64,000 nt of DNA. Source: Streptomyces radicis. GTDB lineage: Bacteria > Actinomycetota > Actinomycetes > Streptomycetales > Streptomycetaceae. Shown here one piece after another: positions 9,591-18,170 of the stretch; the stretch's first letter is position 1; the number at the start of each line of letters is the position of its first letter. The notes under the pieces were generated by a model. It did no database searches and had not been told where the DNA came from. It saw nothing but the letters and a program-made list of their open reading frames with translations. Location: assembly GCF_003626575.1 (NCBI RefSeq), contig NZ_RBDY01000030.1:1-64000 (forward strand), given 5' to 3'. A program made the position numbers and the translations under genes.

Positions 9591-9619
9591 TCGATGCGCA
9601 TCGAGTCGATGCGCATCGA
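9591..9619. promoter_or_regulatory. Two tandem perfect palindromes, probable LacI-type operators
   Basis: TCGATGCGCATCGA occurs twice as a perfect 14-bp palindrome (9591-9604 and 9606-9619) separated by one base, centre-to-centre 15 bp. A palindrome centred on CG is the usual form of LacI-family operators. The pair lies 44 bp upstream of the first gene of the transporter/rhamnosidase block. The neighbouring LacI protein encoded at 1386-2441 is the obvious candidate ligand, by inference. Confidence 0.65.
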
Positions 9620-10074
9620 GGACCATAGCTGTCGAAGAAGTAAACGGGAAGGCTTGTCACACAAGAAGGCGGCCAACGCGCCCCTCGACGGCTCGGGCCC
9701 ACACGGCCTCGCGGGCGCCCTCGACAGCAGACGATCCAATAAATGCCCAGGTCAGAATGGGTGGGTCAGGCATGGAGCACGCCTCGACGAGGGGCGGTGT
9801 CGACACCTCGGCCCGCTCGGAGGCGGGGCGCCGGACCCCGCCTCCGCGAGCGATCGGTAAGCACTGCCATCCCGCTTGATACCTTACAGGCGCCGGAAAT
9901 CTTTCCGTTCCCTCCTCATCGACAAGGTCATAGCGCCTCAGTAAGAAAGTGTTCGCAATGTCACGCGCTACGGCATCGGCATCCAGTTCTTCGCGATGGA
10001 TGAGCGGAGGGAAGGTTTGGGTGGAGATCGTCACTCATTGACAAGGAACAGATGAGCTCTGAAGGATTGCCCTC
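9620..10074. other. Intergenic stretch between the transporter block and the deoR-type gene
   Basis: No gene is supported here. The part after about 9850 is less GC-rich than the neighbouring genes, which fits divergent promoters. A minus-strand open frame from GTG 10034 to 9657 (125 codons) has no ribosome-binding site, and its second half has no protein-like character, so it is not called. The stretch holds the upstream regulatory DNA of the YesL-led block and of the DeoR gene, whose GAAGGA ribosome-binding site ends at about 10066. Confidence 0.5.
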
Positions 10075-10917
10075 ATGGTGATCAATCTCGAAGGCGTACC
10101 CGCCGAAGAACGCCGTCAGCGCATCGCGGCCACGGTGGAGGAGCGCGGCTTCGTGCACGTCGGCGACCTGGCGGAGGCGTTCGGGATCTCCCGTGTCACG
10201 GTGCGCGCCGACCTCGACAGTCTGGAGAAGCAGGGCCAGCTGCGCCGGGTGCGCGGCGGAGCGCTGGCGACGCATCGCACCGGCGGCATGCCCGCCAGTC
10301 GGGCCGGGGGATCCGTGGAGTCCTCCTTCGAGGAGGCGATGAGTGCCGCCGGAGCGGAGAAGACCGCCATAGGGCGCCACGCCGCCCGACTGATCAGCCC
10401 CGGGGAGAGCGTGATCCTCGACGCGGGGACGACCACGATGGCCGTGGCCCGCGCACTCGTCGAGCGCGCCGACCTGCGTGATGTCGTCGTGATCACCAAC
10501 GGGATTTCCATCGCCCTGGAGCTGGAGCGGGCCATCCCGCGGTTCACGGTCATCGTCACCGGCGGCACCCTTCGGCCACTCCAGCACTCCCTGGTCAACC
10601 CGCTCGGTGCGGAGATCCTGGGGCGGATCAACGCCGACACGGTCTTCCTCGGCTGCAACGGCGTGCATCCACGCAGGGGCTTCACCAACCTCAATCTGCC
10701 CGAGGCCGAGCTCAAACAGGCCATGCTCCGCTCCTCGGCCCGGAGTGTCGTCGTCGCCGACGGCTCGAAGGTGGGGCGGGTCGAGCTGGCCCCCATCTGC
10801 TCGATCGACCAGGCCGACCTGCTCATCACCGGAGCGTCCGGGGACAAGCAGACGATCCAGGACTGCCGCGACGCGGGTCTTGAGGTCGACGTGCCCGAGG
10901 GGCCCGGACAGGCATGA
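10075..10917 (+). CDS. DeoR-family transcriptional regulator of sugar metabolism
   Basis: The 280-residue protein has the DeoR winged helix at residues 10-60 (DLAEAFGISRVTVRADLDSL as recognition region) and the C-terminal sugar-phosphate sensor fold with ILDAGTTTMAVARAL and VITNGISIALELE, typical of DeoR-C domains. The ATG at 10075 has GAAGGA at 8-nt spacing. DeoR proteins usually repress a sugar catabolic operon and respond to a phosphorylated intermediate. The gene is followed on the same strand by the GH31 glycosidase, which has its own candidate promoter, and is divergent from the transporter block; either could be a target. Confidence 0.9.
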   Translation: MVINLEGVPAEERRQRIAATVEERGFVHVGDLAEAFGISRVTVRADLDSLEKQGQLRRVRGGALATHRTGGMPASRAGGSVESSFEEAMSAAGAEKTAIGRHAARLISPGESVILDAGTTTMAVARALVERADLRDVVVITNGISIALELERAIPRFTVIVTGGTLRPLQHSLVNPLGAEILGRINADTVFLGCNGVHPRRGFTNLNLPEAELKQAMLRSSARSVVVADGSKVGRVELAPICSIDQADLLITGASGDKQTIQDCRDAGLEVDVPEGPGQA

Positions 10918-11029
10918 GCCCTGTGTCGGCCGAAACCGCGTAGCCGCCGCACACGGGCCTCGCCACCGTCTGCGGCCAGGTCCACATGGTCGGACATCCC
11001 CACGAGGGCTTTCGGAAACCATCGCATTC

Positions 11030-11059
11030 TTGTCCATGGATAAGCTTCGCGCCTATGAT
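11030..11059 (+). promoter_or_regulatory. Candidate sigma-70-type promoter upstream of the GH31 gene
   Basis: TTGTCC (11030-11035) and TATGAT (11054-11059) are separated by 18 nt. They lie about 100 bp before the GH31 start in the gap after the deoR-type gene. Match to vegetative consensus is fair; the assignment rests on sequence alone. Confidence 0.4.
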
Positions 11060-11161
11060 GCCGCCGACAGGTGCTTCGCCTGCCCGTTTTTTCTGTTCGT
11101 CAACAGCTCACAGTGACGGGTGGCCATGGGCGATGCGCTCCTACCGAGTGAGAGGCGTCAG

Positions 11162-12700
11162 ATGAGCCAGGGGCTGGACGCGGCCATGGAGGTTCCCGTC
11201 GAGGCCGACGAGGCGTGGTGGGGCGGGGCGGCGGCGGACGGACTCGCCATGCCCTTCGCCGACGGATACCGGACCGACCTACGTGACCTCGGGGGGAACC
11301 AGGGCATGCCGCTCCTGCTGTCCAGCCACGGCCGGTACGTGTGGTCCGACCGCCCCTTCGCGTTCGAGATGGCCGACGGCGCGCTGCGGGTGCGAGCCGA
11401 CGCGGCCGCCGGCGTGGTCCTCGGCGACGGCCACGGCGACCTGGCCAGCGCCTACCGCGCCCTGGTCACCGAGCGGTTCCGCCCGCACGGACAGCCGCCG
11501 GACGCGCGGCTGTTCACCGCCCCCCAGTACAACCTGTGGATCGAGACCCTGTTCAACCCCACCCAGCGGGGCGTCCTGGAGTACGCCCAGGCGGTCCTCG
11601 ACCACGGCCTGCCGCCCGGCGTCCTGATGATCGACGACAACTGGCACGAGGCGTACGGCACCTGGACCTTCCACCCGGGCCGCTTCCCCGACCCCGCCGC
11701 CATGCTGGCGCGGCTGCACGAGCTCGGCTTCACCGTCATGCTGTGGCTGGTGCCCTATGTCACCCCGGACACCGAGACCTTCCGCGCACTGCGCGACGCC
11801 GACCTCCTCATCCGTGACGCACGCGGCCGGGTCGCCATCGGCGAGTGGTGGAACGGACACGGCGCCGCACTCGACCTGCTCGACCCCGACGCCGTGCGCT
11901 GGCTGTCGCGGGCCCTGAAGGAGCTGACGCGCCTTGGCGTGGACGGCTTCAAGTTCGACGGCGGCGAGCCGCCGTTCTACGCCGGTCTCGGCCGACCCGA
12001 TCCCCACGCCTACACCGTCGCCTGGAACCGCTTCGGCCTGGACCATCCCCTCAACGAGTTCCGCGACGCCTGGCTTGCCGCCAACCTCCCGCTCGCCCAG
12101 CGCCAGCGCGACAAGGCGCACGCCTGGCACGGCCGGGACGGGCTCGCCGCCCTGGTCCCCAACGCCCTGGCCCAGTCGCTGACCGGACACGCCTACACCT
12201 GCCCGGACATGATCGGCGGCGGCGAGTACCAGTCCTTCGGCAGCGCCACCTTCGACCCGGAGCTCTTCGTCCGCTCCGCACAGGCCTCGGCCCTCTTCCC
12301 GATGATGCAGTTCTCCGCCGCCCCGTGGCGGCTGCTCGACGCCGAACATTTCGACCACTGCCGCGAAGCCGCCCGGCTCCACGAGCGCCTCGGCCCCGAG
12401 ATCCTGGCCCTCGCCAAGGACGCCGCCCGCACCGGCGAACCCATCCTTCGCCCCCTGGAGTACGACCACCCGGGCCACGGCTACGCCTCCGTCACCGACC
12501 AGTTCCTCCTCGGAGCCGACGTCCTCGTCGCCCCCGTGACCGAGCCGGGCGCCACCACCCGCACCGTCACCATCCCCCCGGGACACTGGCGCGCCGACGA
12601 CGGCCAGCGATACGAGGGCCCCGTCACCGTCACGGTCGACGCCCCACTCTCCCGCCTCCCCTGGTTCCGCCGCACCACCCCCGCGCCCGGCCCGGCCTGA
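11162..12700 (+). CDS. Glycoside hydrolase family 31 alpha-glycosidase
   Basis: The product is a 512-residue GH31 enzyme, shorter than most family members, lacking much of the N-terminal beta domain. It has the barrel motifs QYNLWIETLFNP and VLMIDDNWHE, the nucleophile motif GFKFDGGE (Asp266 from this start), and CPDMIGGGEYQSF, which carries the probable acid/base Asp. No signal peptide is seen, so it is probably intracellular. The ATG at 11162 is chosen for GAGAGG 6 nt upstream; ATG 11126 is possible. GH31 covers alpha-glucosidase, alpha-xylosidase and alpha-galactosidase activities. Specificity is not readable here, but the locus suggests debranching of an imported plant oligosaccharide. 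Confidence 0.88.
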   Translation: MSQGLDAAMEVPVEADEAWWGGAAADGLAMPFADGYRTDLRDLGGNQGMPLLLSSHGRYVWSDRPFAFEMADGALRVRADAAAGVVLGDGHGDLASAYRALVTERFRPHGQPPDARLFTAPQYNLWIETLFNPTQRGVLEYAQAVLDHGLPPGVLMIDDNWHEAYGTWTFHPGRFPDPAAMLARLHELGFTVMLWLVPYVTPDTETFRALRDADLLIRDARGRVAIGEWWNGHGAALDLLDPDAVRWLSRALKELTRLGVDGFKFDGGEPPFYAGLGRPDPHAYTVAWNRFGLDHPLNEFRDAWLAANLPLAQRQRDKAHAWHGRDGLAALVPNALAQSLTGHAYTCPDMIGGGEYQSFGSATFDPELFVRSAQASALFPMMQFSAAPWRLLDAEHFDHCREAARLHERLGPEILALAKDAARTGEPILRPLEYDHPGHGYASVTDQFLLGADVLVAPVTEPGATTRTVTIPPGHWRADDGQRYEGPVTVTVDAPLSRLPWFRRTTPAPGPA

Positions 12701-12777
12701 GCCCGCACGGAGCAGCAGCACCAACGGCAGGGAGGTCGTTCTGGTTCGTCGGCCGGGGCCCCATGCGGCCACCGGCA

Positions 12778-15129
12778 TCAGAGCCGGTCACGGCGGGCGA
12801 CGGTCACCTGGTGGACAACGGTGTCGATGTCGATGCCGGTGGCGAGGTTGATGGCCACATAGTGCCGGTCGCGGTACCAGAGGTGGTCGTCGTGCAGGGT
12901 GATCGGGTCACTGTGGAAGGTCCCGTCGGGGTCCAGGCGGACGGGGACGGGGATCGGGTCGCGGTCGACGAGGACGCGGACCTCGCCGGTGTCCGGGAAG
13001 GTCGGGTGGTCGGTGAGGTCCACCTGTCCCCGGACGGTGAAGGTGCCGCCGGGCAGCGGGGTGACGACGTCCCGCTGCCCGGCGCTGACGGGCACCAGGT
13101 GAACGGCAGGGCCCGGCGCCTGGTCCGGCACGGCCTCGGTCCGGTCGCGCAGGCGCGGCGGGGTGGTGTCGTAGCGGGTGGTGGCGCCGGTCTCGGGGTC
13201 GACATTGGTGACGCCCGTGACGACGAGGTTCTTGATGTTCCTGTTGCGGGCGAAGCCGGCGGCGAGGTCGCTCGCGGTGTGGAAGGTCGAGTCGCGGTAG
13301 CGGACGTTCTCGACCGGTGAGCGGGAGGCGGCGCTGCGGAAGGAGAAGGTGGTCCTGCCCGGTGTCATGGTGGGCGCGGTGTCGACGCGGTCGAGGAAGA
13401 CGTTGCGGATGGTGGGGTTGAAGACGGTGGCCTCCGGCGAGGGCGGGGTCACGCCGTAGTCCGCCTCGAACTCCACGAGCCCGAAGGACGCCTGCCGCAG
13501 CAGGCAGTCGCGGACGTGGACGTTCTCGACGACGCCGCCCCTGGCCGCGTTCGTCTTGATCTTCAGGGCCATGGCAAGACCAGGGCCTTCGAAGACGCAG
13601 TCGTGGACGAAGACGTCGCGGATGGAGCCGGACATCTCGCTGCCCATGGAGATGGCCGCCGAGTGCCCGCCGTCGTTGTGGAAGGTCGAGTGGCGGACGA
13701 TGATCCGCTCGCTGGGGGCCCGGTGTGCACGGCCGTCGCGGTCGCGGCCGGACTTGATGGCGACGCCGTCGTCGCTGACGGTGACGGTGTTGTGCTCCAG
13801 GACGACATCGCGGCAGGACTCGGGGTCCAGGCCGTCGTCGTTGTTCCACCACTGCTCGAAGTCCCGGGTCTTGTCGCTGTGGATGTCGAGGTGGCGGATC
13901 AGGACATTGGCGCAGTTCAGGGGGTGGACGATCCAGAAGGGGACGTTGCGGATCCGCAATCCCTCGATGAGCACGTTCACGCAGTCGTTGGGCTGGATGA
14001 ACGAGGGCCGAAAGGTCGACCGCAGCACCCTGGCGCCGGGTGGTGGGGGCACCTGCCGCACCCGGCCGTCCCGGACGACGGGGATGGTCTCGGGCAGGTG
14101 TCCGTCGTCACTGAAGATCCGCGTCTCGACGGGCGTGCCGAGCGCGTTCATCCGTTCGAGGACGCCGTTCTGGCCGTAATCGGCGTTAGGGTCCGCGTCC
14201 TCCACGCCCGGCTCACCCCAGTACCCCTTCTTCCAGGGCCGCCAGTTCCACATGTCCTCCTGGCCGTCCAACGTGCCGCCACCGGTCACCGCGATATCGC
14301 GCTGGTGCAGGGCATAGATCAGCGGCGAGAAGCCATACAGGTCCGTGCCCTGATAACTGGTGCGCACCACCGGGTAGAACGCGTTGCTCCGATTCCGCAC
14401 GAACTTCACCACGGCACCCGCCTCGACGCACAGGTTCACGCCGCTGAGCAGGGCGATGGCGCCCGTGTAGTAGGCGCCGTCCTCGTTGGGCGAGGCACCG
14501 GGCGGTATGACGACGGTGCCGCCACCGGCGTCATGGCAGTCCTGGATGGCGGCCTTGACGGCGTCGCCGTGGAACCACACCCGCCGGGTGGCGAAGACCA
14601 GCGGCGAGTCGGTGACCGCCGGGTCGCCGGCCTGGTTGCCGACGGCGTACGTCTCGGTGATCTCGCGCACCAGGTGCTGGTAGGCGGGCGCCGTGACGTC
14701 GAAGCGGCGCGCGGGAAAGGTCGGGGTGTGGGCGTTGACGATACGGTCGATCTCCTCGTACAACGGTGCGTTCCAGTACGCGCCGTCCCGGCGCGCGGCC
14801 TCCGGATCGTGGACCGCGAGGGTGTAACCGCCGGTCCCGCGGCCGTCCTCGGCAAGGACCAGTAGACGGTCACCGTCCTCGAGCGCCCCGTCCGGCTTCG
14901 GCGCTCCCGACGCGTCCACCACCGTGCGTGTCTGCCCGGAGCCGTCGGAGGCGGTCAGCTCCGCCAGCGCCTGCGCCACGGTGGTGCCGGTGGCGACGGT
15001 GATGGTGGACGTGCCGACGGTGCGCACGAACCGCCGCGGGTCAGGTCTGGTGACAACCACGGTGCCGGTGGACGGCACCGCCCTTCCGTGCGGCGCGTCC
15101 TCGGTGCTGGCGGGGGCGGGCGTCTTCAT
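12778..15129 (-). CDS. GH28-like right-handed beta-helix glycosidase (polygalacturonase type)
   Basis: The 783-residue protein carries GH28 motifs in order: NDDGLDP, SDDGVAIKSG, GGHSAAISMGSE and ALKIKTN, matching the polygalacturonase blocks NTD, DD, GHG and RIK. The third motif is GHS rather than GHG. The N-terminal about 110 residues form an extra domain (TVAQALAELTASDGSGQTRT, GDRLLVLAEDG) resembling small repeat domains of surface glycosidases. The C-terminus adds about 130 residues of beta-rich sequence. There is no clear signal peptide. It is convergent with the GH31 gene. A role in cleaving galacturonan or rhamnogalacturonan backbones is inferred. Confidence 0.85.
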   Translation of the reverse strand: MKTPAPASTEDAPHGRAVPSTGTVVVTRPDPRRFVRTVGTSTITVATGTTVAQALAELTASDGSGQTRTVVDASGAPKPDGALEDGDRLLVLAEDGRGTGGYTLAVHDPEAARRDGAYWNAPLYEEIDRIVNAHTPTFPARRFDVTAPAYQHLVREITETYAVGNQAGDPAVTDSPLVFATRRVWFHGDAVKAAIQDCHDAGGGTVVIPPGASPNEDGAYYTGAIALLSGVNLCVEAGAVVKFVRNRSNAFYPVVRTSYQGTDLYGFSPLIYALHQRDIAVTGGGTLDGQEDMWNWRPWKKGYWGEPGVEDADPNADYGQNGVLERMNALGTPVETRIFSDDGHLPETIPVVRDGRVRQVPPPPGARVLRSTFRPSFIQPNDCVNVLIEGLRIRNVPFWIVHPLNCANVLIRHLDIHSDKTRDFEQWWNNDDGLDPESCRDVVLEHNTVTVSDDGVAIKSGRDRDGRAHRAPSERIIVRHSTFHNDGGHSAAISMGSEMSGSIRDVFVHDCVFEGPGLAMALKIKTNAARGGVVENVHVRDCLLRQASFGLVEFEADYGVTPPSPEATVFNPTIRNVFLDRVDTAPTMTPGRTTFSFRSAASRSPVENVRYRDSTFHTASDLAAGFARNRNIKNLVVTGVTNVDPETGATTRYDTTPPRLRDRTEAVPDQAPGPAVHLVPVSAGQRDVVTPLPGGTFTVRGQVDLTDHPTFPDTGEVRVLVDRDPIPVPVRLDPDGTFHSDPITLHDDHLWYRDRHYVAINLATGIDIDTVVHQVTVARRDRL

Positions 15130-15252
15130 GTGCGGAGCTCCTCGATACGGGCGGTCTCTGGTCGCGCCAGGAAGGCGTTGCGGTCAACTGCGCGGAAGCG
15201 AAGCGCCGTCGGCGCCACAGGTACCGAACCGTTCGGCGGCCTCGGCACGCCG

Positions 15253-16938
15253 TCACGGCGCGGGGATCGGCCTGTGCACGCCCCGTGGTCGGTATTCCAG
15301 CGCCTCGGAGACGCCGACGAGATCGGCCAGCAGCCAGATGACCGCCAGCCACATCTCGGTGCCCTGAAGTCCCGGCGTGGTGGCCGGGTCGCCGACGGTG
15401 GCGGGATGGGGCGCGCGGAAGCCGAAGCCCAGCCGATCGGTCCAGTGTCCGAGCGCGTCCCGCAGAAGCCCGCCGGCCAACTGGACGATCTCGTCGTCGC
15501 GGTGCCCGGACTGCCGGGTGAGCCACAGCGGGTGGGCGATGTCGAGGATGTTGCACGCGTTCTGCCGATCCGGTCGAACGAACCGGACGTCCCGGGAATG
15601 GGTGAGAACGGTGTCGATGACGCGCTCCGGATAGGGCACCGGCAGCCCGAACTGCGCGAACGTGCCGCGCGACACCCGGTAGAAGCCGTTGACGATCTGG
15701 AGCAGTCCGTCCTCCGGCCGTGCCGAGCCCCACATGCCCGTCATCGGGTCGACGTGGGTCAGCAGCCAGCCGAACACCGCTTCCGCCGCCCCGGGGCGCC
15801 CTGGGTGCCCGACCTTCCGGTTCCAGTGGACAGCCGTGCCGAGGACGTCGGCCCAGTGCCCCGCGTTCCAGGCGTTCGTCTCCCAGCGCTGCTCCTCCAG
15901 CCCCTCGATCAGCCGGTCGGGGCCAGCCTCGGCGACGACATGGACGGGGCTGGGGAACGCGCTGTCGAGGAGCTCGAGCGCGTACCCCACGCTCAGTACG
16001 TGGTAAGCGGCGTCGGGATCGAACAGGCCGTCACCGGGGAGCCGTTGGTTGCCGTCGGGAAGCAGCTCACCCACCATGCCGGTCTTCGGATCCTGCCAGC
16101 TCCGCAGCCGCTCCACCTGCTCGGCCGCGGGCAGCTGACCGGGGGCGCGCCCGAGGAGCAGGTCGGCGATCTCGATCGCGTCGCACTGGGCGCGCACCGT
16201 GGGCGCGGCACCTGGCCGGTCCACGAACAACCCGCCGCCGAGCGACGGTTCGAAGCAGCGGGCCAGGATCTCCTCAGCCTGGGCGCGGGCGGTGTCCGCG
16301 AACTCGGCTACGGCGTCGGCGAGATCGTCGGTCCGCGCGGAGGCCGACGGGGCGAGCTGGGGCACGCGCCACTTGATGACCTTCGCGGGATTGCCCCCGA
16401 CCACGGCGCCGGCCGGGACGTCCCGGGTGACGACGGCCCCGGCGGCGACGACGGCGCGGTCCCCGATCGTCACCCCGTCCAGGACGACGACGTGGGAGCC
16501 GATCCACACATCGTCGCCGACCCGGATGCCCAGGCTGGTGAGCGGCTGGCGGTGCACCTCGATGTCCGGGTCAGAGAACGTGTGGTTGAAGCCCAGCAGC
16601 GACGTGTGCGCCCCGATGCGCACAGAGTTGCCGAGCTCGACCGTGCCGCGGATCACCGTGTAGGCGTTCATGGTGCACTCACTGCCGGTGCGCAGCGAGC
16701 CCGTGAGGTGGGCCCCGGCGGCCACGCTGGTCCACCGGCCGAGACGCAGCTCCTCGTTCTGCACGGACGCGAGCCCCGAGACGAAGCACCGCTCCCCGAT
16801 CGTGTAACCAGCACGGCGGCCGAGCTCGCGCTGGTGCCGGAGCTGGCGCTCCCGCGCCTCCTCGTCGGCCTCCGTCCAGAAGAGCCATGGCGAGTAGTCG
16901 TGACGGAGACGGTCGGGCTGGGGCTCGTCGTCGGTCAT
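15253..16938 (-). CDS. Fusion of hexapeptide-repeat O-acetyltransferase with an alpha/alpha-toroid-like domain
   Basis: Residues about 50-190 form a left-handed beta-helix acetyltransferase of the maltose/xenobiotic acetyltransferase type: repeated hexapeptides, catalytic-type His119 in GFNHTFSDPDIEVHR, and the end motif GGNPAKVIKW. Residues about 230-555 form a helical domain resembling alpha/alpha toroids of glycosidases or terpene-cyclase-like folds (SWQDPKTGMVGELLPDG, HVDPMTGMWGS, CNILDIAHPLWL). ATG 16938 is chosen because GAAGGGG lies 9 nt upstream; an in-frame extension reaches 16980. The fusion, beside GH28 and GH78 enzymes, suggests work on acetylated plant glycans. The toroid assignment is tentative. 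Confidence 0.78.
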   Translation of the reverse strand: MTDDEPQPDRLRHDYSPWLFWTEADEEARERQLRHQRELGRRAGYTIGERCFVSGLASVQNEELRLGRWTSVAAGAHLTGSLRTGSECTMNAYTVIRGTVELGNSVRIGAHTSLLGFNHTFSDPDIEVHRQPLTSLGIRVGDDVWIGSHVVVLDGVTIGDRAVVAAGAVVTRDVPAGAVVGGNPAKVIKWRVPQLAPSASARTDDLADAVAEFADTARAQAEEILARCFEPSLGGGLFVDRPGAAPTVRAQCDAIEIADLLLGRAPGQLPAAEQVERLRSWQDPKTGMVGELLPDGNQRLPGDGLFDPDAAYHVLSVGYALELLDSAFPSPVHVVAEAGPDRLIEGLEEQRWETNAWNAGHWADVLGTAVHWNRKVGHPGRPGAAEAVFGWLLTHVDPMTGMWGSARPEDGLLQIVNGFYRVSRGTFAQFGLPVPYPERVIDTVLTHSRDVRFVRPDRQNACNILDIAHPLWLTRQSGHRDDEIVQLAGGLLRDALGHWTDRLGFGFRAPHPATVGDPATTPGLQGTEMWLAVIWLLADLVGVSEALEYRPRGVHRPIPAP

Positions 16939-16991
16939 GCGGTCCGTCCCCTTCCGGCTCTGCCGCCGGTATCCGGTCACTGTCGCTGAAC

Positions 16992-17020
16992 ATCGTTGAC
17001 AGCGCCCAGCACCTTGTCAA
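16992..17020 (-). promoter_or_regulatory. Candidate promoter with inverted repeat for the acetyltransferase-fusion gene
   Basis: On the minus strand a perfect -35 hexamer TTGACA (17020-17015) is followed after 17 nt by AACGAT, a weak -10. The -35 also forms one arm of the inverted repeat TTGACA-N13-TGTCAA. This lies about 55 bp ahead of the ATG at 16938. A promoter with an overlapping operator is plausible but untested. Confidence 0.35.
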
Positions 17021-17513
17021 TAGCATCAAAACAGAAACTTCCGGTAAGTTGCACCCGCGATACTCCGGACAAGAGCTACTCAGTCGCCCCCATCCGCAAG
17101 GGACTGATGCTCCGGGAGAGATACTTCCGCGGCGGACGACGCGGCACACGGAGGTCATGAGCCACCCTCACGAAGCGCCCACGACCGAAAACCCCGGGCC
17201 GCCCTCTCGCCCCCGGTCCGGGACCCCGAGGGGCCCCTGCTGTCGCGACCAGAGCACCCCGGTGATCGAAGGGGACACCACGCGACCGATGCCGGACCTG
17301 ACGCGGCGTCCGTGAGCTTGTCGTCCAACGTCCACACCGGATCGCACCCACGAATCGACCCCTCACCCATACGACCAGGTGGTGCGGCGAGATAGCTTCG
17401 AGACATGGACCGAGCGGAAGGCAAGGCACATGTGCAATCCCAGACCTGCCACAGCCCCGATCGCCACACATCACGAAACGGCAAAGCGCCCCTAACCCAC
17501 CAGCTCAGGAGAT
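17021..17513. other. Non-coding stretch ending in a CRISPR leader-like segment
   Basis: No convincing gene is seen. Several short open frames on both strands lack ribosome-binding sites and protein-like composition. The last 60-80 bases, with AACGGCAAAG and CCACCAGCTCAGGAGA directly before the first repeat at 17514, look like the leader end of actinobacterial type I-E arrays, where a similar CAGGTCAG-type sequence precedes the first repeat. The leader call is by resemblance from memory only. Confidence 0.35.
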
Positions 17514-17603
17514 ACTCTCCCCGCGCGAGCGGGGGTGGTCCGCTGATCGTCTTGAGGGCCTACGCAGGGCGGGAGCTCTCCCCGCGCGAGCGGGGGCGGG
17601 TCA
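17514..17603 (+). CRISPR. Two-repeat type I-E-like CRISPR remnant, no cas genes nearby
   Basis: Two 29-nt repeat units at 17514-17542 and 17575-17603 share the core CTCTCCCCGCGCGAGCGGGG and are offset by exactly 61 bp, so the single spacer (17543-17574) is 32 nt. That geometry and the hairpin core are those of type I-E arrays in Streptomyces. The second unit diverges at its 3' end (GCGGG instead of TGGTCC), as terminal repeats often do. No cas gene occurs in the window, so the unit is either a relic or is served in trans. Confidence 0.75.
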
Positions 17604-17715
17604 GTGCACGATTCATCCGGCACCGGCTCTGGCTCAAGTGTCGCGATCTCGTGGCTCTCCGTTGCCTTTGAAGGAGGCATGGGGGAGATTGGTGGGTGAG
17701 CCGGGAGGGCGCCCT

Positions 17716-18006
17716 GTGGGGATCGTGGTGTTCATGACGTTGCCGGGATTGGTCATCCTGCTGACCGCAGTGGCCTTCGTCGATCGCGTGTTGGTGTCCT
17801 GGCGAGGTGGAGCGCGTGGTGGCGGGGTCTCGGCCACGGGCTTCGAGATGCTGCACGCCAGCCTTCTTCCCGGCAAGGAACACGAGATACGGCAGCGCGA
17901 GGTCACCACACTGCTCCGCGAGGAAGAGGGAGACGGCGCCCCTCCACACTCCAGGGTCGATCTGGACCAGGGCACGGCCTTCATCCGCACGCGCGATCTC
18001 CCCTGA
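17716..18006 (+). CDS. DUF6191-like small membrane-anchored protein
   Basis: The 96-residue product has one N-terminal membrane segment (FMTLPGLVILLTAVAFVDRV) and a short cytoplasmic tail with SATGFEMLHASLLPGKEHE and GAPPHSRVDLDQGTAFI. These blocks recall the Streptomyces DUF6191 family, whose function is unknown. The GTG at 17716 is chosen because GGGAGG lies 7 nt upstream; the longer frame from 17638 adds residues that look non-native. It stands alone between the CRISPR remnant and the APH-type gene. Confidence 0.75.
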   Translation: MGIVVFMTLPGLVILLTAVAFVDRVLVSWRGGARGGGVSATGFEMLHASLLPGKEHEIRQREVTTLLREEEGDGAPPHSRVDLDQGTAFIRTRDLP

Positions 18007-18170
18007 CGGCGAGCCAACCCCGCCGTCTCACGCAGCGAGCACCCACCGCACAAGAGGGCAGCGTAGATCGTCTCCATGCCACGAGGGGATTGCCCTCTTC
18101 GCACCAGCCGACCCGCGCCTGACGCGGAAATCAAGGAGACTACCGGCGGCCGGTGGACCAGGATTCGAGA

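Noticed and set aside
9657..10034. A 125-codon minus-strand frame between the transporter block and the deoR-type gene
   Set aside because: No ribosome-binding site, and the second half has no protein-like character; kept only as a note on the intergenic stretch.
12771..12788. A small hairpin ACCGGC-ATCAGA-GCCGGT at the convergent end of GH31 and GH28-like genes
   Set aside because: Only six-base arms overlapping a stop codon; too weak to call a terminator in high-GC DNA.
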